A stretch of DNA of 64,000 nt from Alkalispirillum mobile (GCF_003664325.1 NZ_RCDA01000001.1:1285817-1349816); one strand, 5' to 3'. Counted from the first letter of the stretch, positions 52,806-62,991 are shown. Translations and numbers: made by a program. Notes: generated by a model from the letters alone, not told the origin.

Positions 52806-53348
52806 ATGAGCGACGAACGGAAAAAGGAAGAGCAACAACACCTGCTGCGCGGCTACGACCGCATGCTGGACCGCATCCGCGAGCGCCTGAAGGGCGAGCG
52901 GCAGAGCGTCCGCGACGCCCTGCAGTGGGCCAAGGAGCAGGCCGTGGAGTTGGGCGAGCTGACCCGGGACGAGGCGGAGAACATCGCCGAGTACCTGCGC
53001 CGCGACGTGGAGGAGGCCGGGCGCTTTCTGGCCCACACCGAGGAGCGCGACCTGCGCGGCTGGTTCCGCATGGACCTGCAGATACTGGAAAACTGGCTGT
53101 GGGATGCCTTTTCCTCGGTGGCCGACCGCACCCGCATGGAGTGGCTGGAGTTCCAGCGTACCGGGCACGTGCGCGAGGCGTACCGCACCGGCGAGATCAC
53201 CGGCCCCGGCGTGCTGGAGTGCGAGGACTGCGGCCGCACCATGACCTTCAGCAAGACCGGCCACGTGCCCCCCTGCTCCTCCTGCAACGGCACCCGCTTT
53301 GTGCGCCGCACCGGCTGGGACCAGGAAGAGGAAGAGAACGCCAGCTGA
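52806..53348 (+). CDS. ybeL: Zinc-ribbon protein YbeL family (DUF1451)
   Basis: A 180-residue protein of unknown function. The long charged helical part (about 1-130) includes QWAKEQAVELGELTRDEAENIAEYLRRD-like family sequence. The C-terminal zinc ribbon has two CxxC pairs (CEDCGRTM and CSSCNGTRF). The same gene neighbours leuS in E. coli. ATG 52806 is chosen because the family begins here; the frame is open upstream without likeness. Confidence 0.85.
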   Translation: MSDERKKEEQQHLLRGYDRMLDRIRERLKGERQSVRDALQWAKEQAVELGELTRDEAENIAEYLRRDVEEAGRFLAHTEERDLRGWFRMDLQILENWLWDAFSSVADRTRMEWLEFQRTGHVREAYRTGEITGPGVLECEDCGRTMTFSKTGHVPPCSSCNGTRFVRRTGWDQEEEENAS

Positions 53349-53374
53349 GTCGCCCGGGCCGGGCCACCCCGCGG

Positions 53375-53402
53375 CCACCGCACCCATCAGCCGGTGCGGT
53401 GG
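53375..53402. terminator. Hairpin between convergent ybeL and lnt
   Basis: A perfect 10-bp stem (CCACCGCACC with GGTGCGGTGG) with an 8-nt loop that covers the lnt stop codon. No T tract follows on either strand, so termination activity is uncertain. Confidence 0.35.
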
Positions 53403-54907
53403 CGCCACCACCGCCGGCCGATCAGCCCCACGACGGCCAACAACACCACGCCCATCACCGGCCAGTCCAGCCAGCGGGCATAGGGCGTCAGCCCCTCACG
53501 CCCCTGCACCGGGTGCGCCCCGTCAGCCAGCTCCAAACGGGGCAGCGCCTTTTCCACCCCACCGTCGTGGCCGATGAACGCGGAGATGCCGGTATTGGTG
53601 GACCGCACCAGTGGTCGTTCCACCTCACGGGCACGCCAGCGCGCCTTTTGCAGGTGCTGGTGCGGCGCCAGCGACTGACCGAACCAGGCGTCGTTGGAGA
53701 CGTTCACCAGCCAGCGCGAGTCCCGGGCCAGACGGGCGATGGTGGCACCGTAGACCACCTCGTAGCAGATGGCGGCCCCCACCGGTTGCCCCTGCACCGT
53801 CAAGGGCTCGGGGCGCGGGCCCCGGGTGAAATCGGCCAGCGGTGCGCCCAGCACGTCCAGGGTACTGCCCAGCCAATCGCGTAACGGCACGTACTCGCCG
53901 AACGGCACGAGGTGGTGCTTGTGGTAGGCCTGCGGCTCGCCCGCCGGGGCAACCAGGCTGTTGTAGATGGCGTCCGCCTCGCGCTCGTAGACCGGGAGCC
54001 CCACCAGCAGCTCGGTGCCCTCGTCGCGCAGCTCGTCGGCCAGGGGGCGCAGCCAGTCGGCCTCCACCTGGTGGAGAAAGGCGGGCACGGCCGTCTCCGG
54101 CCAGACCATCACGTCGACACGGCCGGCGTAGGGGCGGGTGCGGGTCTCGTAGCGCTCCAGGGTAGGCCCCAGGTACTCCGGCAGCCACTTGATGTCCTGG
54201 CTCATGTTGCCCTGGACCATGGCCACCTGCAGCGGCTCGCCGGCCGGCTGACTCCACTCCCGGTCCAGGCCCCAGCCGGCCACCGCGAAGGCCACCGCGG
54301 CGCTGGCCAGCGCGCCCCAACGCACCGCCTGCCGGGGCTGCAGACACGCCCACGCCAGGCCACCGGCCAACACCGCCAGCCACGCCCCCATGCCCAGCAC
54401 GCCCAGCACCGGCGCCCAGCCCACCCAGGGGGTGTCCAGCTGGCTGTAGCCGAGGAGCAACCAGGGGAAGCCGGTGAAGAGCCAACCGCGCACCCATTCC
54501 AGCAGCACCCAGACCGCGGGCAGGGCCAGCCACAGGTGCAAACCACTGCCGGGCCGGGCCAGCCGACGGGCGGCCTCCACCAGCAGCACCGGAAACAGCG
54601 CCAGGGCGAGGACAAAAGCGGCCGTTGTCAGGCCGGCCAGCAGCGGCGGGGCGCCGCCGAACTGGTGGATGCTGACGTACACCCAGGAGACACCCACGCC
54701 GAAGTAGCCGACGCCCCAGGCCCAGGCGGACCAGCGGGCGGCACGCGGGGCGAGCACCGCGGCCAGCAGGAACAGCAGGGCTGGCGAGAGCACCGCCAGC
54801 GGAAACCAGTGGAAGGGTGCGAAGGCCAGCGGCAGGGCCGCGCCGGCCAGCAGCGCGAGGCCTGCCGCCAGCCAGGGCCGGCGGTTCAAGGCGTCCAGCC
54901 CGCGCAT
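53387..54907 (-). CDS. lnt: Apolipoprotein N-acyltransferase
   Basis: A 506-residue inner-membrane enzyme that adds the third acyl chain to lipoproteins. Several N-terminal helices (about 12-200) are followed by a periplasmic nitrilase domain with Glu in WPETAVPAF, Lys in YHKHHLVPFGEYVP and Cys in AICYEVVYG, then a last helix. LptE and other lipoproteins depend on it. Three nt after corC, the conserved corC-lnt pair. Confidence 0.95.
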   Translation of the reverse strand: MRGLDALNRRPWLAAGLALLAGAALPLAFAPFHWFPLAVLSPALLFLLAAVLAPRAARWSAWAWGVGYFGVGVSWVYVSIHQFGGAPPLLAGLTTAAFVLALALFPVLLVEAARRLARPGSGLHLWLALPAVWVLLEWVRGWLFTGFPWLLLGYSQLDTPWVGWAPVLGVLGMGAWLAVLAGGLAWACLQPRQAVRWGALASAAVAFAVAGWGLDREWSQPAGEPLQVAMVQGNMSQDIKWLPEYLGPTLERYETRTRPYAGRVDVMVWPETAVPAFLHQVEADWLRPLADELRDEGTELLVGLPVYEREADAIYNSLVAPAGEPQAYHKHHLVPFGEYVPLRDWLGSTLDVLGAPLADFTRGPRPEPLTVQGQPVGAAICYEVVYGATIARLARDSRWLVNVSNDAWFGQSLAPHQHLQKARWRAREVERPLVRSTNTGISAFIGHDGGVEKALPRLELADGAHPVQGREGLTPYARWLDWPVMGVVLLAVVGLIGRRWWRHRTG

Positions 54908-54910
54908 GGC

Positions 54911-55798
54911 CTAGTTCCGTTTATCCGCGGCCGGTGCCGCGGCGTCCGTCTGATCCGCGCGCGAGACCTTCAGCAGGTGCACCCGACGCTTGTCCGCACG
55001 GACCACCCGCAGGGTCAGCCCATCCAGCTCCAGCACCTCGTCGCGGCGGGGCACGTGGCCCAGCCGCCCGGCCACCAGGCCCCCGATGGTGTCGAACTCA
55101 TTGTCGGGCAGCTCCAGGCCGAAGTGCTCGTTGAAGTCCTCCACCGGGGTCAGCGCCTTGACGACGCTGGAGCCGTCATCGTGGGTGAGGATGGCGGTAT
55201 CCTCGTTGTAATCGTGTTCATCGTCGATGTCACCGACGATCTGCTCGATCACGTCCTCGATGGTGACGATGCCGGCGAGGCCGCCATACTCGTCCACCAC
55301 AATGGACATGTGGTTGCGCGCCTCGCGGAACTGCTTCAGCAGGGCGTCCAGCCGCTTGGACTCGGGGATGAACATCGGCGGGCGCAGCACCTCGCGGATA
55401 CGGAAGCCCTCGCCCTCCTCCATGAAGCAGCGCAGCATGTCCTTCGCCAGCATGATACCGATCACGTCGTCCCGGCTCTCGCCGGTAACGGGGAAGCGGG
55501 AATAACCGGTGCGGACCACGGTGGGGAGCATGTCGCGCGGCGGCATGTCCCGGGGCAATACCGTGACCTGGGAACGGGGGATCATGATATCGCGCGCCTG
55601 CATCTCCGAGACGTGCAGCACCCCCTCGATCATCGCCAAGCCGTCGGCGTCCATCAGCCCGCGATCGTGGGCGTCGCGAAGCACCTCGAGCAGGTCGTTA
55701 CGGTCGCGCGGCTCCCCGGAGAGCACCTGCGCGATGCGCTCCAGCCAGCGCCTGGGGTTCTGGTTCTGAGCAGGGGGCGTCGATTGGTCCTCGTTCAT
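54911..55798 (-). CDS. corC: CorC/YbeX-type CBS domain protein
   Basis: A 295-residue protein with a CBS pair (about 60-190, MIPRSQVTVLPRDMPP, SRFPVTGESRDDVIGIMLAKDML, then SIVVDEYGGLAGIVTIEDVIEQIVGDI) and a C-terminal CorC_HlyC domain. E. coli CorC/YbeX influences magnesium efflux and ribosome metabolism. ATG 55798; upstream codons overlap the spacer to ybeY. No membrane domain, so the soluble YbeX type. Confidence 0.94.
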   Translation of the reverse strand: MNEDQSTPPAQNQNPRRWLERIAQVLSGEPRDRNDLLEVLRDAHDRGLMDADGLAMIEGVLHVSEMQARDIMIPRSQVTVLPRDMPPRDMLPTVVRTGYSRFPVTGESRDDVIGIMLAKDMLRCFMEEGEGFRIREVLRPPMFIPESKRLDALLKQFREARNHMSIVVDEYGGLAGIVTIEDVIEQIVGDIDDEHDYNEDTAILTHDDGSSVVKALTPVEDFNEHFGLELPDNEFDTIGGLVAGRLGHVPRRDEVLELDGLTLRVVRADKRRVHLLKVSRADQTDAAAPAADKRN

Positions 55799-55879
55799 CA
55801 GGCCTGTGTCGGTTGCCGGAGAAGTCCTCCATTGCCTGATGGGCCGCCGGGGCAACCCATCAGGCAATGGCGGGGCGCG

Positions 55880-56380
55880 CTATTGTTCGTCATCGCGATA
55901 GGGATCAGCAATACCCAGATCGGCCAGGACGCGCCGCTCCAGGTCCTCCATCACGTCGGCCTCGGCATCATTCTGGTGGTCGTGCCCCAGCAGGTGGAGT
56001 ACGCCGTGCACCACCAGGTGGGCCCAGTGGTCGGCCTCGGCCTTGCCCTGCTCGCGTGCCTCCCGCGCCACCACCGGGGCGCACACCACCAGGTCGCCCA
56101 GTTCCGGCAGCGGAGTGTCGAGGCCCGGCGGCTGCTCGAAGGGGAAGGAGAGCACGTTGGTGGGGTAGTCCTTGCCCCGCCAGGCGTGATTGAGCGCCCG
56201 CCCCTCCTCTTCCGCGACCAGCCGAAGGGCCAGCGCGGCCTCACCCGGGTGGCCAGCGCCGTCCAGCGCCGCCAGCACCCAGCGCTGGAATCGCGCCTCG
56301 TCGGGCAGCCCGGGGCACGGCTCCAGCGCGTACTGGACGTCCAGATCCAGCCGCTCGAGTTCACTCGCTGCGGCTGTCAT
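55880..56380 (-). CDS. ybeY: Endoribonuclease YbeY
   Basis: A 166-residue zinc protein needed for 16S 3' maturation and ribosome quality control. The zinc motif [11 protein letters not shown] is intact, preceded by the family block [12 protein letters not shown] 56380 lies inside the end of ybeZ (20-nt overlap), as in E. coli ybeZYX. The sequence further upstream is only an antisense-type extension. Confidence 0.95.
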   Translation of the reverse strand: MTAAASELERLDLDVQYALEPCPGLPDEARFQRWVLAALDGAGHPGEAALALRLVAEEEGRALNHAWRGKDYPTNVLSFPFEQPPGLDTPLPELGDLVVCAPVVAREAREQGKAEADHWAHLVVHGVLHLLGHDHQNDAEADVMEDLERRVLADLGIADPYRDDEQ

Positions 56381-57347
56381 AGGCCTGCACGATGCGCTGG
56401 ACCAGCGCGTGGCGCACCACGTCCCGGGCGGTGAAGAAGGTGAAGCTGACCCCGTCCACGTCGCGCAGCACGTCCACCGCGTCGCGCAGGCCCGAGGGCT
56501 TGTCCCGCGGCAGGTCGATCTGGGTGACGTCCCCGGTGACCACGGCGGTGGAGCCGAAACCAATGCGGGTCAGGAACATCTTCATCTGCTCGACGGTGGC
56601 GTTCTGTGCCTCGTCCAGGATGATGAAGCTGTGGTTCAGGGTGCGCCCGCGCATGAAGGCCAGCGGCGCGATCTCGATGACGCCGCGCTCGATCAGCCGG
56701 CCCACGCGCTCGAAGCCGAGCATCTCGAACAGGGCGTCGTAGAGGGGGCGCAGGTACGGGTCCACCTTCTGGGCCATGTCGCCGGGCAGAAAGCCCAGCC
56801 GCTCGCCCGCCTCCACCGCCGGGCGCACCAGCACCACCCGGCGCACCTCGTCCGCCTCCAGCGCCTGCACGGCGCAGGCCACGGCCAGGTAGGTCTTGCC
56901 GGTGCCGGCGGGCCCCACGCCGAAATTGAGGTCGTGGGTGAGCACCCGCCGGAGGTAGGCGCGCTGGTTGGGGCCGCGCCCGCGCACCTGGGCCTTGCGG
57001 GTGCGGATGATCACCTCGCCGGCCGCATCCGCCTCGTCCTCATCCTCGGCCTCGAAGGCCGCGGGGTCATCCTCCACCCCCACGTCCTGAATGCAGAGAT
57101 GCACAGCCTCGGGCTCGATCAGCTTGCGCGCCGAGTCGTCGTAGAGTTCGTGCAGGACACGCTCGGCGGCAGCAACCGAGTCACCGTTGCCAATCACCCG
57201 AAAATGGTGGCCGTTATTGCGGATCTCCACCCCCAGGCGGCGTTCCACCTGGCGGAGGTTCTCGTCGAATTGCCCGCACAGGCGCGCCAGGCGCTCGTTG
57301 TCGGCGGGCTCCAGGTCAAAATCCAGGGCTTGCGGACGATTACTCAA
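56361..57347 (-). CDS. ybeZ: PhoH-like ATPase YbeZ
   Basis: A 328-residue PhoH family ATPase that partners YbeY. Walker A is [15 protein letters not shown], Walker [12 protein letters not shown]; an N-terminal KH-like part (about 12-70) precedes it. I chose TTG 57347, which gives the family opening [14 protein letters not shown] about 12 residues in; the longer frame to 57467 adds unrelated sequence. An ATG is not available at a sensible place, so the start is the least certain part. Confidence 0.92.
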   Translation of the reverse strand: MSNRPQALDFDLEPADNERLARLCGQFDENLRQVERRLGVEIRNNGHHFRVIGNGDSVAAAERVLHELYDDSARKLIEPEAVHLCIQDVGVEDDPAAFEAEDEDEADAAGEVIIRTRKAQVRGRGPNQRAYLRRVLTHDLNFGVGPAGTGKTYLAVACAVQALEADEVRRVVLVRPAVEAGERLGFLPGDMAQKVDPYLRPLYDALFEMLGFERVGRLIERGVIEIAPLAFMRGRTLNHSFIILDEAQNATVEQMKMFLTRIGFGSTAVVTGDVTQIDLPRDKPSGLRDAVDVLRDVDGVSFTFFTARDVVRHALVQRIVQAYDSRSE

Positions 57348-57509
57348 TTTGGCGTCTACTGTCTCTCGGCAGGGCCGATCCCGTGGCCCATGGCCCAGGG
57401 TCCGGCAGGTTGTCGGTTTGCTTACCGCTAGCCTAGCGCAACGGCCGGGCGTGTGGAACGCGGGCAAGATGACACGATGATGATTCCGCCTCGGGGCGCG
57501 GGGCCGGCC

Positions 57510-58856
57510 TCAGGCCGCCACCTCGTCGTCGTCCAGGCCCAGCAGCTCCCCGCGCAGGGAGTTGGGCTTGGCCTCGGTGATGCGCACCTCCACGAAGTGC
57601 CCGATCAGCCGCGGATGGCCGGCAAAGTTAACCACCCGATTATTCTCCGTGCGCCCGGAGATCTCGTTGGGGTCCTTGCGCGACCGACCATCCACCAGCA
57701 CCCGCTGCACCGTGCCGACCATGGATTCGCTGATCCGCCGGGCGTTGGCGTTGATGGTCTCCTGCAGCCGGTAGAGCCGCTCGCGCTTGACCTCGGTCGG
57801 CGTGCTGTCGGACAGGGAGGCCGCCGGGGTACCGGGCCGGGGGCTGTATAGGAAGCTGAAGGACTGGTCGAATCCCACCGCCTCGATCAGCCGCATGGTG
57901 TCCTCGAAATCCGCCTCGCTCTCGCCGGGGTAACCGACGATGAAGTCGGAGGCGATGCTGATGCCCGGCCGGGCGGCCTTGATGCGCTCGATCTTGTCCA
58001 GGTACTCGGCGGCAGTGTGGCCCCGCTTCATCAGCTTCAGCACCAGGTCGGACCCGCTCTGCACCGGCAGGTGCAGGTGGCCGGCCAGCTTGGGCTCCTC
58101 GCGGTAGGCCTCGATCAGGCTGTCGGAGAACTCCACCGGGTGGGAGGTGGTGAAGCGGATGCGGCCGATGCCGTCAAGCGCCGCCACGAAGTGGATCAGC
58201 AGCGCCAGGTCGCAGACCGTGCCGTCGGCCATGGGGCCGCGGTAGGCGTTGACGTTCTGCCCTAGCAGCGTCACCTCGCGCACGCCCTGCTCGGCCAGGC
58301 TCGCCACCTCGGCGATCACGTCCTCAAAGGGGCGGCTGATCTCCTCGCCGCGGGTGTAGGGCACCACGCAGAAGGAGCAGTACTTGCTGCACCCCTCCAT
58401 GATGGAGACAAACGCGGTGGGGCCCTCGGCGCGCGGCTCGGGCAGCCGATCGAACTTCTCGATCTCGGGGAAGGAGACATCGACCACGGACCGCGACTCC
58501 CGCTTCGCCCGGTCGATCATGTCGGGCAGCCGGTGCAGGGTCTGCGGCCCGAAGACCACGTCCACGTGCGGCGCCCGCGTGACGATGGCCTCGCCCTCCT
58601 GGCTGGCCACGCACCCGCCGACGCCGATCACGGCGCCATTCCGGGTCTTGTAGTCCTTCCAGCGGCCCAGCTCGGAGAAGACCTTCTCCTGCGCCTTCTC
58701 GCGCACGGAGCAGGTGTTGAGAAGGATCACATCGGCCTCGGCCGGGTCCTTTACCCGGGTGTAACCCCGCTCTTTGACCAGCACGTCGGCCATCTTGTCC
58801 GAATCGTACTCGTTCATCTGGCAGCCGTGCGTCTTGACGTATACCCGACCAGTCAT
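57510..58856 (-). CDS. miaB: tRNA-2-methylthio-N6-dimethylallyladenosine synthase MiaB
   Basis: A 448-residue radical-SAM methylthiotransferase that adds a methylthio group to i6A37 of tRNAs. The auxiliary cluster cysteines are Cys12, Cys49 and Cys82; the radical-SAM CxxxCxxC is at 156-163 ([10 protein letters not shown]). The C-terminal TRAM domain is present. ATG 58856 starts [15 protein letters not shown], the family N-terminus. A 162-nt gap separates it from ybeZ. Confidence 0.96.
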   Translation of the reverse strand: MTGRVYVKTHGCQMNEYDSDKMADVLVKERGYTRVKDPAEADVILLNTCSVREKAQEKVFSELGRWKDYKTRNGAVIGVGGCVASQEGEAIVTRAPHVDVVFGPQTLHRLPDMIDRAKRESRSVVDVSFPEIEKFDRLPEPRAEGPTAFVSIMEGCSKYCSFCVVPYTRGEEISRPFEDVIAEVASLAEQGVREVTLLGQNVNAYRGPMADGTVCDLALLIHFVAALDGIGRIRFTTSHPVEFSDSLIEAYREEPKLAGHLHLPVQSGSDLVLKLMKRGHTAAEYLDKIERIKAARPGISIASDFIVGYPGESEADFEDTMRLIEAVGFDQSFSFLYSPRPGTPAASLSDSTPTEVKRERLYRLQETINANARRISESMVGTVQRVLVDGRSRKDPNEISGRTENNRVVNFAGHPRLIGHFVEVRITEAKPNSLRGELLGLDDDEVAA

Positions 58857-59066
58857 GGCATCACCGTGGCAGTTCTGTGTAGGCGGTCGATCGCTGAAAC
58901 GGGGCGCAGGCCCGGATAGGGCGCCCGGAAAACAGGAAGTAACCCGGTAGCTTAACTGCTCCCCACCGGTCTGCACAATCTCTTGCGCCAGACGCACGCC
59001 GGGTCTTGCCCCGGGCAGGCGGGCGTTCTACAACTGAATGACAACAACGCCCCCGGGAGGAGCCGA

Positions 59067-59408
59067 ATGGCGACCGCAGCCACACCGCTTTCGCAACGAC
59101 TGATTGCCCTCGGCAGCATGCGCTGGTTCCTGGCGTTATGCGCGCTGGTCGCCATCGTGCTGAGGCCGGAGCCGGGGACCGGCATCGTTACGGAGGGCTG
59201 GGCCCTGGTGCCCACCCTGCTGGCGCCGGTGCTGGCCCCGCTGGTGGCGGTGGTCCTGCTGCTGGATGCACTGATGGCGCGGGTGTTCATGATCGACACC
59301 GACGGCCCCGTGCGTCAGCACTACCGTCTGGCCATTTGGTTCAACGTGCTGCTGGCGGCGCTGGTCACCGTCTACTGGCTGCCCTACTTCCTGGCCATCG
59401 GGCAATGA
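59067..59408 (+). CDS. Small integral membrane protein of unknown function
   Basis: A 113-residue protein with about three hydrophobic segments (residues 18-34, 43-68 and 88-108) and short loops. Start ATG 59067 is well supported by GGGAGGAG. I do not recognise the family; no catalytic motif is seen. It lies between divergent miaB and ectD. Confidence 0.7.
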   Translation: MATAATPLSQRLIALGSMRWFLALCALVAIVLRPEPGTGIVTEGWALVPTLLAPVLAPLVAVVLLLDALMARVFMIDTDGPVRQHYRLAIWFNVLLAALVTVYWLPYFLAIGQ

Positions 59409-59452
59409 AGCCCGCCCCGACCACCCGGTAGATCCGCCCCCGGGACCGGGGC

Positions 59453-59481
59453 TTGAAAAATTCCAGAACAGCCATTAAATC
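59453..59481 (+). promoter_or_regulatory. Candidate ectD promoter
   Basis: TTGAAA (59453-59458), a 17-nt spacer, TAAATC (59476-59481), with TATAAC directly after it as an alternative -10. About 200 nt upstream of the ectD start, leaving a long leader. The rest of 59409-59679 shows no gene. Confidence 0.45.
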
Positions 59482-59679
59482 TATAACCGGTTGCGCAACA
59501 AGGGGGCACTAGAGCGCCCGCCCCCTTCGGGTGCCCGGCCGATCCCCTCGGCCCCTGCGGCACGCGGTCCAGACGCAACCGATGTATCGGCAAGCTTACT
59601 TGCATGCCTGTAATACCGGCAGAGCCCGGTGTGGATATGTGTCCTTGACCTAAGGGAACTGGAAGAGGAGGTAAGCCCT

Positions 59680-60585
59680 ATGCTGATGGCAAACGACGTC
59701 TATCCCAGCCGTCAGGGTACTGCGGAGGCCATTGGTGAACGCCAGGACCCCGTGGTGTTCGGCAATGGCCCTGCCCGCAGCGAATACAGCCTGTCGGAAG
59801 AACAGCTCCACAGCTATGAGAAGAACGGCTTCATCGTGCTGCCCGGGCTGATGAAGGATGTGGTGGAGCCCATGCTGGAGGAGGTGCGCCGGCTCGGCCG
59901 CGAGATGAGCCACCGCAAGGAGGTGGTCACCGAGCCCGACTCCGACGAGGTGCGCTCCATCTTCGCCGCCCAGAACTTCAGCCCCATGGTGGACCGCATC
60001 TCCCGCGACCGCCGGATGCTGGACGTGGCCCGCCAGCTGCTCGACAGCGACGTGTACATCCACCAGTCGCGGGTGAACGTGAAGCCGCCGATCAAGGGCA
60101 AATCGTTCCAGTGGCACTCGGACTTCGAGACCTGGCACGTGGAGGACGGCATGCCCCGCTGCCGGGTGACCACCGGCTGGATCATGCTGACGGACAACAC
60201 CCCCTACAACGGGCCGCTGTTCGTCATCCCCGGCTCGCACCAGTGGTTCGTGGCGGTGGCCGGCGAGACTCCGGAGAATAACTTCGAGCAATCGCTGAAG
60301 CAGCAGGTGGCCGGCGTGCCCAGCCTGGACACCATCGAGTGGATGACCCGCAACTGCGGCGAGGTCCAGGGCGTCTACGGCGAGCCCGGCACCGTGGTCT
60401 TCCACGAGGGCAACATCCTGCACGCCTCGCCGGACAACATCTCGCCGAACCCGCGCACCAATCTGATGTTCGTCTACAACAGCGTGGAGAACACCCCGCA
60501 GCGCCCCTTCAGCGGCCAGGAGCCGCGGCCGGAGCACCTGGCCAACCGCGACTTCACACCGCTGAAGCCGGTGGACCCGAAGTAA
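59680..60585 (+). CDS. ectD: Ectoine hydroxylase
   Basis: A 301-residue 2-oxoglutarate/Fe(II) dioxygenase that turns ectoine into 5-hydroxyectoine, a compatible solute. With ATG 59680 the iron ligands fall at His146, Asp148 (QWHSDFETWH) and His248 (ILHAS), and the 2-oxoglutarate-binding arginine at Arg259, the same numbers as characterised EctD proteins; that and GAGGAGG upstream fix the start. The signature FQWHSDFETWHVEDGMP is intact, so it is not merely a phytanoyl-CoA-dioxygenase relative. No ectABC, ask or transporter gene adjoins; it has its own terminator. Confidence 0.95.
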   Translation: MLMANDVYPSRQGTAEAIGERQDPVVFGNGPARSEYSLSEEQLHSYEKNGFIVLPGLMKDVVEPMLEEVRRLGREMSHRKEVVTEPDSDEVRSIFAAQNFSPMVDRISRDRRMLDVARQLLDSDVYIHQSRVNVKPPIKGKSFQWHSDFETWHVEDGMPRCRVTTGWIMLTDNTPYNGPLFVIPGSHQWFVAVAGETPENNFEQSLKQQVAGVPSLDTIEWMTRNCGEVQGVYGEPGTVVFHEGNILHASPDNISPNPRTNLMFVYNSVENTPQRPFSGQEPRPEHLANRDFTPLKPVDPK

Positions 60586-60628
60586 AACCGGCGGCGCGCC
60601 GCGTGAGCGCGTCACGGGCACAGGGGCG

Positions 60629-60656
60629 CCCCGGGCCATCACGGCCCGGGGTTTTT
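60629..60656 (+). terminator. Terminator of ectD
   Basis: A 9-bp perfect stem (CCCCGGGCC with GGCCCGGGG), 5-nt loop ATCAC, then five Ts. 44 nt after the ectD stop; a duplicated GGTTTTTCGTT follows it. Confidence 0.9.
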
Positions 60657-60685
60657 CGTTGGGGTTTTTCGTTATCGAGAGGCGC

Positions 60686-62506
60686 TTACCGCGAGGCCGC
60701 CGCCTCGCGCCGGGTCGCCAGCCGCTGCTGCCGGTCCTGGTAGCGCCACAGGCGCGCATAGGGCCCGTCCCTGGCCAGCAGCTCGTCGTGGCTGCCCTGC
60801 TCCACCACCCGGCCGGCCTCCAGCACCAGGATGGTGTCGGCATCGCGGATGGTCGAGAGCCGGTGGGCGATGGCCAGGGTGGTGCGGTCCTCGGCCACCT
60901 CCTGCAGGGTGGCGAGGATGGCCTGCTCCGAGGCCGAGTCCAGCGACGAGGTGGCCTCGTCCAGCACCAGCAGCGGCGGGTTCTTGAGCAGCACCCGCGC
61001 GATGGCGATGCGCTGCTTCTCGCCCCCGGAGACCTTCAGCCCGCGCTCTCCCACCACCGTATCCAGCCCCTGCGGCAACTGCGCGACGAAGTGGTCCAGG
61101 TGGGCCCGGTGCACCGCATCCCAGATCTGCGCCTCGCTGGCCTCGGGATTGCCGTAGGCGATGTTGTAGCGAATGGTGTCATTGAACAGCACCGTATCCT
61201 GGGGCACCACGCCGATGGCCGCGCGCAGACTCTCCTGGGTCACCTCGCGGATATCCTGCCCATTCACCCGGATACAGCCGGCGTCCACGTCGTAGAAGCG
61301 GAACAGCAGCCGGGCAATGGTGGACTTGCCCGCCCCGCTGGGCCCCACCAGCGCCACCTTGTGCCCCCGCGGCACGGTGAAGCTCACCCCGTGCAGGATC
61401 GGCCGCTCCGGCTGGTAGCCGAAGTGCACATCCTGAAAGGCCACCTCGCCCCCATTGCCGCGCAGCGGCACCGCATCCTCGCGGTCGGCCACCCGCGGCG
61501 GCTGGTAGAGCAGCCCGAACATGCGCTCGATGTTGATCAGCGACTCGCGCATCTCCCGGTAGACGAAGCCCAGGTTGTTGAGCGGGATGAACAACTGCAG
61601 CAGGAAGGCGTTGATCATAGTGAGATCGCCTAGGCTCATCCCGCCCTGCATCACCTGCCAGGCGGCCATGCCCATCATGCCGGTCATGGCCAAGGCGATG
61701 ATGGCGGCCTGGCCGGTGTTGAGCGCGGCCAGCGACAGGCGGTTCTTCACCCGGGCGTCCTCCCAGGCGTCCAGGTCGCGGTCGTAGCGCGCCGCCTCGT
61801 AGCGCTCGGCGCCAAAGTACTTCACCGTCTCGTAGTTAAGCAGGCTGTCCACCGAGCGGGTGTTGGAGCGGTTGTCCATCTCGTTGGCCTGGCGCACAAA
61901 GCGGATGCGCCATTCGGTCACGTAGAGCGAGAAGATCACGTAGAACACCACCGCCACGGCGATAGTGAGTACGAAGTGCACCTGGAAGGCGACCATCAGG
62001 ATGCCCGCCACCAGCAACACCTCCAGCGCCGTGGGCACGATGTTGAACAGCGCCGAGCGCAGCACAAAGCTCATCCCCCGGGTGCCACGCTCGATATCGC
62101 GGGCCAGCGCCCCGGTGCGCCGCGCCAGGTGAAAACCCAGATCCAGCCGGTGCAGGTGCTGAAAGACCTGCAGCGAGGCCCGGCGCATGGCGCGCTCCGC
62201 CACCCGGGCGAAGATGGCGTCGCGCAGCTCCTGGAAGGCGGTGGAGGCAAAACGCAGCAGGCCGTAGGCAACCACCAGAAAGAGGGGCAGCAGAAAGACC
62301 ACCTCGGCGCCGCGGGCCTCGTCCAGGTAGTCCACCAGGAACTTCAGCCCCACCGGCACCCCCACCGTGGCCAGCTTGGCCAGCACCAGGAATCCCAGCG
62401 CGACGATGGCCCGCCCCCGGAACTCCGCCAGGTAGGGCAGCACGCTGGCGATAATGTGCCAGTTGGGGTTCTGACCGCTGTACTCGTTGCCGGACATCCC
62501 GCGCAT
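60686..62506 (-). CDS. Atm1-type ABC transporter, fused membrane and ATPase domains
   Basis: A 606-residue half transporter: six-helix membrane domain (about 30-330) and an ATPase domain (about 360-595) with Walker A GPSGAGKST, signature VSGGEKQR and Walker B LLVLDEATSSLD. Sequence features such as YFGAERYEAARYD, NTGQAAIIALAMTGMM and INAFLLQLFIPLNNLGFVYREMRESL are those of the Atm1/HMT1 family, which exports glutathione-linked metals or sulfur compounds. ATG 62506 lies 5 nt after pgpA's stop; ATG 62497 is an alternative. Confidence 0.92.
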   Translation of the reverse strand: MRGMSGNEYSGQNPNWHIIASVLPYLAEFRGRAIVALGFLVLAKLATVGVPVGLKFLVDYLDEARGAEVVFLLPLFLVVAYGLLRFASTAFQELRDAIFARVAERAMRRASLQVFQHLHRLDLGFHLARRTGALARDIERGTRGMSFVLRSALFNIVPTALEVLLVAGILMVAFQVHFVLTIAVAVVFYVIFSLYVTEWRIRFVRQANEMDNRSNTRSVDSLLNYETVKYFGAERYEAARYDRDLDAWEDARVKNRLSLAALNTGQAAIIALAMTGMMGMAAWQVMQGGMSLGDLTMINAFLLQLFIPLNNLGFVYREMRESLINIERMFGLLYQPPRVADREDAVPLRGNGGEVAFQDVHFGYQPERPILHGVSFTVPRGHKVALVGPSGAGKSTIARLLFRFYDVDAGCIRVNGQDIREVTQESLRAAIGVVPQDTVLFNDTIRYNIAYGNPEASEAQIWDAVHRAHLDHFVAQLPQGLDTVVGERGLKVSGGEKQRIAIARVLLKNPPLLVLDEATSSLDSASEQAILATLQEVAEDRTTLAIAHRLSTIRDADTILVLEAGRVVEQGSHDELLARDGPYARLWRYQDRQQRLATRREAAASR

Positions 62507-62511
62507 GGCGC

Positions 62512-62991
62512 CTAGCCCACCAGCCAGACCAGGGCGTGCAACACCACCAGCGCGAACACCCCGGCCAGGATGTCATCCACCATGATGCCGAGCCCGCCGT
62601 GCACGTGGCGGTCCAGCCAGCGGATGGGCCAGGGCTTGAGGATGTCGAAGATGCGGAACAGCACAAACCCGGCCACCACCCAGGCCAGCCCCAGCGGCAC
62701 GGCGATCATGGTGATCAGGTAGCCGGCAATCTCGTCCCAGACGATGGCCGGGTGGTCGTGCACCCCCACATCGCGGGCGGCGATATCGCAGATCCACACC
62801 CCCGCCACGCAGACCGCCACCACCGCCAGCAGGTAGGCCCACAGCGGCAGCGGCGCCAGCAGCAGGTAGACCGGTATGGCCGCCACCGTGCCGAAGGTGC
62901 CGGGGGCCCTGGGCGCCAGGCCGGAGCCGAAGCCCAGGGCGAGGAAGTGCCAGGGGTTGCGGAGTTGGAAGCGGTGGGTGGGTTCTGTCAC
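62512..62991 (-). CDS. pgpA: Phosphatidylglycerophosphatase A
   Basis: A 159-residue membrane enzyme that makes phosphatidylglycerol from its phosphate. The signature GFGSGLAPRAPGTFGTVAAIP, the catalytic IVWDEIAGY, FRIFDILKPWPI and IMVDDILAGV are all present. The start is GTG 62991 by alignment; no clear ribosome site. Unlike many relatives, thiL is not directly upstream. Confidence 0.94.
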   Translation of the reverse strand: MTEPTHRFQLRNPWHFLALGFGSGLAPRAPGTFGTVAAIPVYLLLAPLPLWAYLLAVVAVCVAGVWICDIAARDVGVHDHPAIVWDEIAGYLITMIAVPLGLAWVVAGFVLFRIFDILKPWPIRWLDRHVHGGLGIMVDDILAGVFALVVLHALVWLVG

